Source: WLWS01 sp964639535 (lineage in GTDB: Bacteria > Pseudomonadota > Gammaproteobacteria > Eutrophobiales > Eutrophobiaceae). From it: a DNA stretch of 6,195 nt. Shown here in pieces: positions 6,101 through 6,195 of this stretch. The notes beneath the pieces are model-generated. The model did not search any database. It saw nothing but the letters and a program-made list of their open reading frames with translations, and was not told the DNA's origin. The stretch lies in assembly GCA_964639535.1 (NCBI GenBank), contig CAZXDV010000197.1, positions 1-6,195 of the forward strand. The letters run 5' to 3'. How positions within the stretch are numbered: the stretch's first letter is position 1; the number at the start of each line of letters is the position of its first letter. Position numbers and translations under genes: made by a program.

Positions 6101-6195
6101 TCGCACCCTGGTTGATGACGATATTCCCCTTAACCAGGGCTGTCTTGAACCCCTGGACATTCGCGTCCCCGAAGGATCAATGCTCAACCCCGAAT
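3129..6195 (+). CDS. 5-oxoprolinase/hydantoinase family enzyme, HyuA-HyuB fusion, C-terminus cut by window
   Basis: An unbroken frame of 1022 codons to the window edge. Residues about 11-200 form the HyuA N-terminal domain with the actin-like phosphate loop IDRGGTFTDVV (12-22) and GTTVATNALLER (74-85). The HyuA central domain has SGPAGGVVG (268-276), a second phosphate loop FDMGGTSTDV (292-301), GGGS and NCFGGAGGQHAC (459-470). After an A-C region, the HyuB domain begins near residue 700 (DPVMLEVFNNLF) and contains NDPYHGGTHLPD (787-798), SRGHHADIGGRTPGSSPPGS (819-838), CRNPEQNMADLKAQIAANE and FSGTSAQRKGNYNAP. Fused A-B enzymes of about 1200 residues are typical of ATP-dependent 5-oxoprolinase, which opens 5-oxo-L-proline to glutamate; roughly the last 200 residues would be outside. 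N-methylhydantoinase-like activity remains possible. The ATG at 3129 has no Shine-Dalgarno, yet it is the only start that keeps the first phosphate loop: the upstream frame stops at 3093-3095 with no start codon between. Confidence 0.9.
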   Translation, partial: MTGSSGSWCFWIDRGGTFTDVVAQSPEGELQAHKLLSVNPQHYDDAAVQGIRDILGTGDKEALPANIISSIKMGTTVATNALLERRGEKTVFVTNRGLADVLRIGYQNRPDLFARHIVLPGMLYSSVIEVDERMGAHGEVVKPLDLSSARGKLQAAFDDGYRCVAIALMHGYRYPQHEQELGQLAADIGYQQVSLSHSTSPLIKIVSRADTTVLDAYLSPILRRYINRVSDYPGIGKENGSGPELLFMQSSGGLTDAHRFQGKDAILSGPAGGVVGMVKTATMAGYDKLIGFDMGGTSTDVTHYHGDYERSFETQVAGVRLRAPMMHIHTVAAGGGSILEFDGSRFRVGPASAGADPGPACYRREGPLTVTDCNVLLGRIHGDYFPSVFGSAGDQPLDSKATLDGFLKLQQRIHAESQQQISLEDIAEGYLRIAVENMANAIKKISVQRGHDVTAYTLNCFGGAGGQHACRVADALGIERIFLHPLAGVLSAYGMGLADIRVIHQAQMDIALDSECETALLEVCQQLAGRGKEEVLAQQVQEEHIEHLELVHIRYAGTDNSLPVTRASVNEMQSEFESLHRQRFGFIDEARELLIETVSVETIGESVTPKEDFTEQPARESATPADQVRMWADDQWQDVPLYKRDSLQPGHEISGPGLVVENNSTLVIEPGWQLTLNRYRHLLLRRIEERPASEAVGTSADPVMLEVFNNLFMSIAEQMGATLSNTAYSVNIKERLDFSCAIFNSRGRLVANAPHMPVHLGSMGESIKEIIRLNEESMHPGNVYMLNDPYHGGTHLPDVTVITPVFDDSGDAILFYVASRGHHADIGGRTPGSSPPGSQHIDEEGVLINNFLLVEKGVLRDAEALELLQGGPWPCRNPEQNMADLKAQIAANETGVREVKKMLQHFGVDVVQAYMQHVQDNAAESVRRVLDVLRDGKFIYPMDDGAEIHVSVVVDRQSREAMIDFSGTSAQRKGNYNAPLAVCKAAVLYVFRTLVDDDIPLNQGCLEPLDIRVPEGSMLNPE

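Noticed and set aside
1..6195. CRISPR array, tRNA, rRNA, insertion sequence or phage genes
   Set aside because: No direct repeat arrays, tRNA-like cloverleaf, transposase or phage-like frames were seen on either strand.

Overview
The window has moderate GC and is gene-dense, with several Shine-Dalgarno sequences and sigma70-like promoter elements. Protein character (a fused 5-oxoprolinase-type enzyme, an MNIO/DUF692-type protein, a short secreted two-cysteine protein) fits a proteobacterium, most likely a gammaproteobacterium. That placement is inference; there is no rRNA or other phylogenetic marker.

Layout. (1) Positions 1-598, minus strand: a two-gene unit made of a DUF6616-like small protein followed by the start of a DJ-1/PfpI-family gene that runs off the left edge. 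(2) Positions 599-846: a divergent control region with a minus-strand promoter (perfect TATAAT), a plus-strand extended -10, and two inverted repeats in the predicted leaders. (3) Positions 847-1137, plus strand: a 96-residue secreted protein with two cysteines in its mature part. (4) Positions 1155-2965, minus strand and convergent with it: a translationally coupled pair in which a divergent MNIO (multinuclear non-heme iron oxygenase, formerly DUF692) TIM-barrel protein is followed, with a 4-base ATGA overlap, by a 306-residue protein ending in a PqqD/RRE-like winged-helix-like segment. (5) Positions 2966-3128: a divergent intergenic region with an interrupted inverted repeat. (6) Position 3129 to the right edge, plus strand: a HyuA-HyuB fusion of the 5-oxoprolinase/N-methylhydantoinase family, cut off before its C-terminus.

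The most interesting part is the MNIO plus partner pair. MNIO enzymes characterised so far modify cysteine or other residues of ribosomal peptides and usually work with a partner carrying a peptide-recognition domain. This pair has that architecture but no recognisable precursor. The two local candidates, the convergent secreted Cys protein and a 38-codon ORF overlapping the MNIO start, are both speculative. The MNIO also departs from the family pattern: Asp stands where a conserved His is expected, and it has two CxxC motifs. The remaining genes look like ordinary accessory metabolism.
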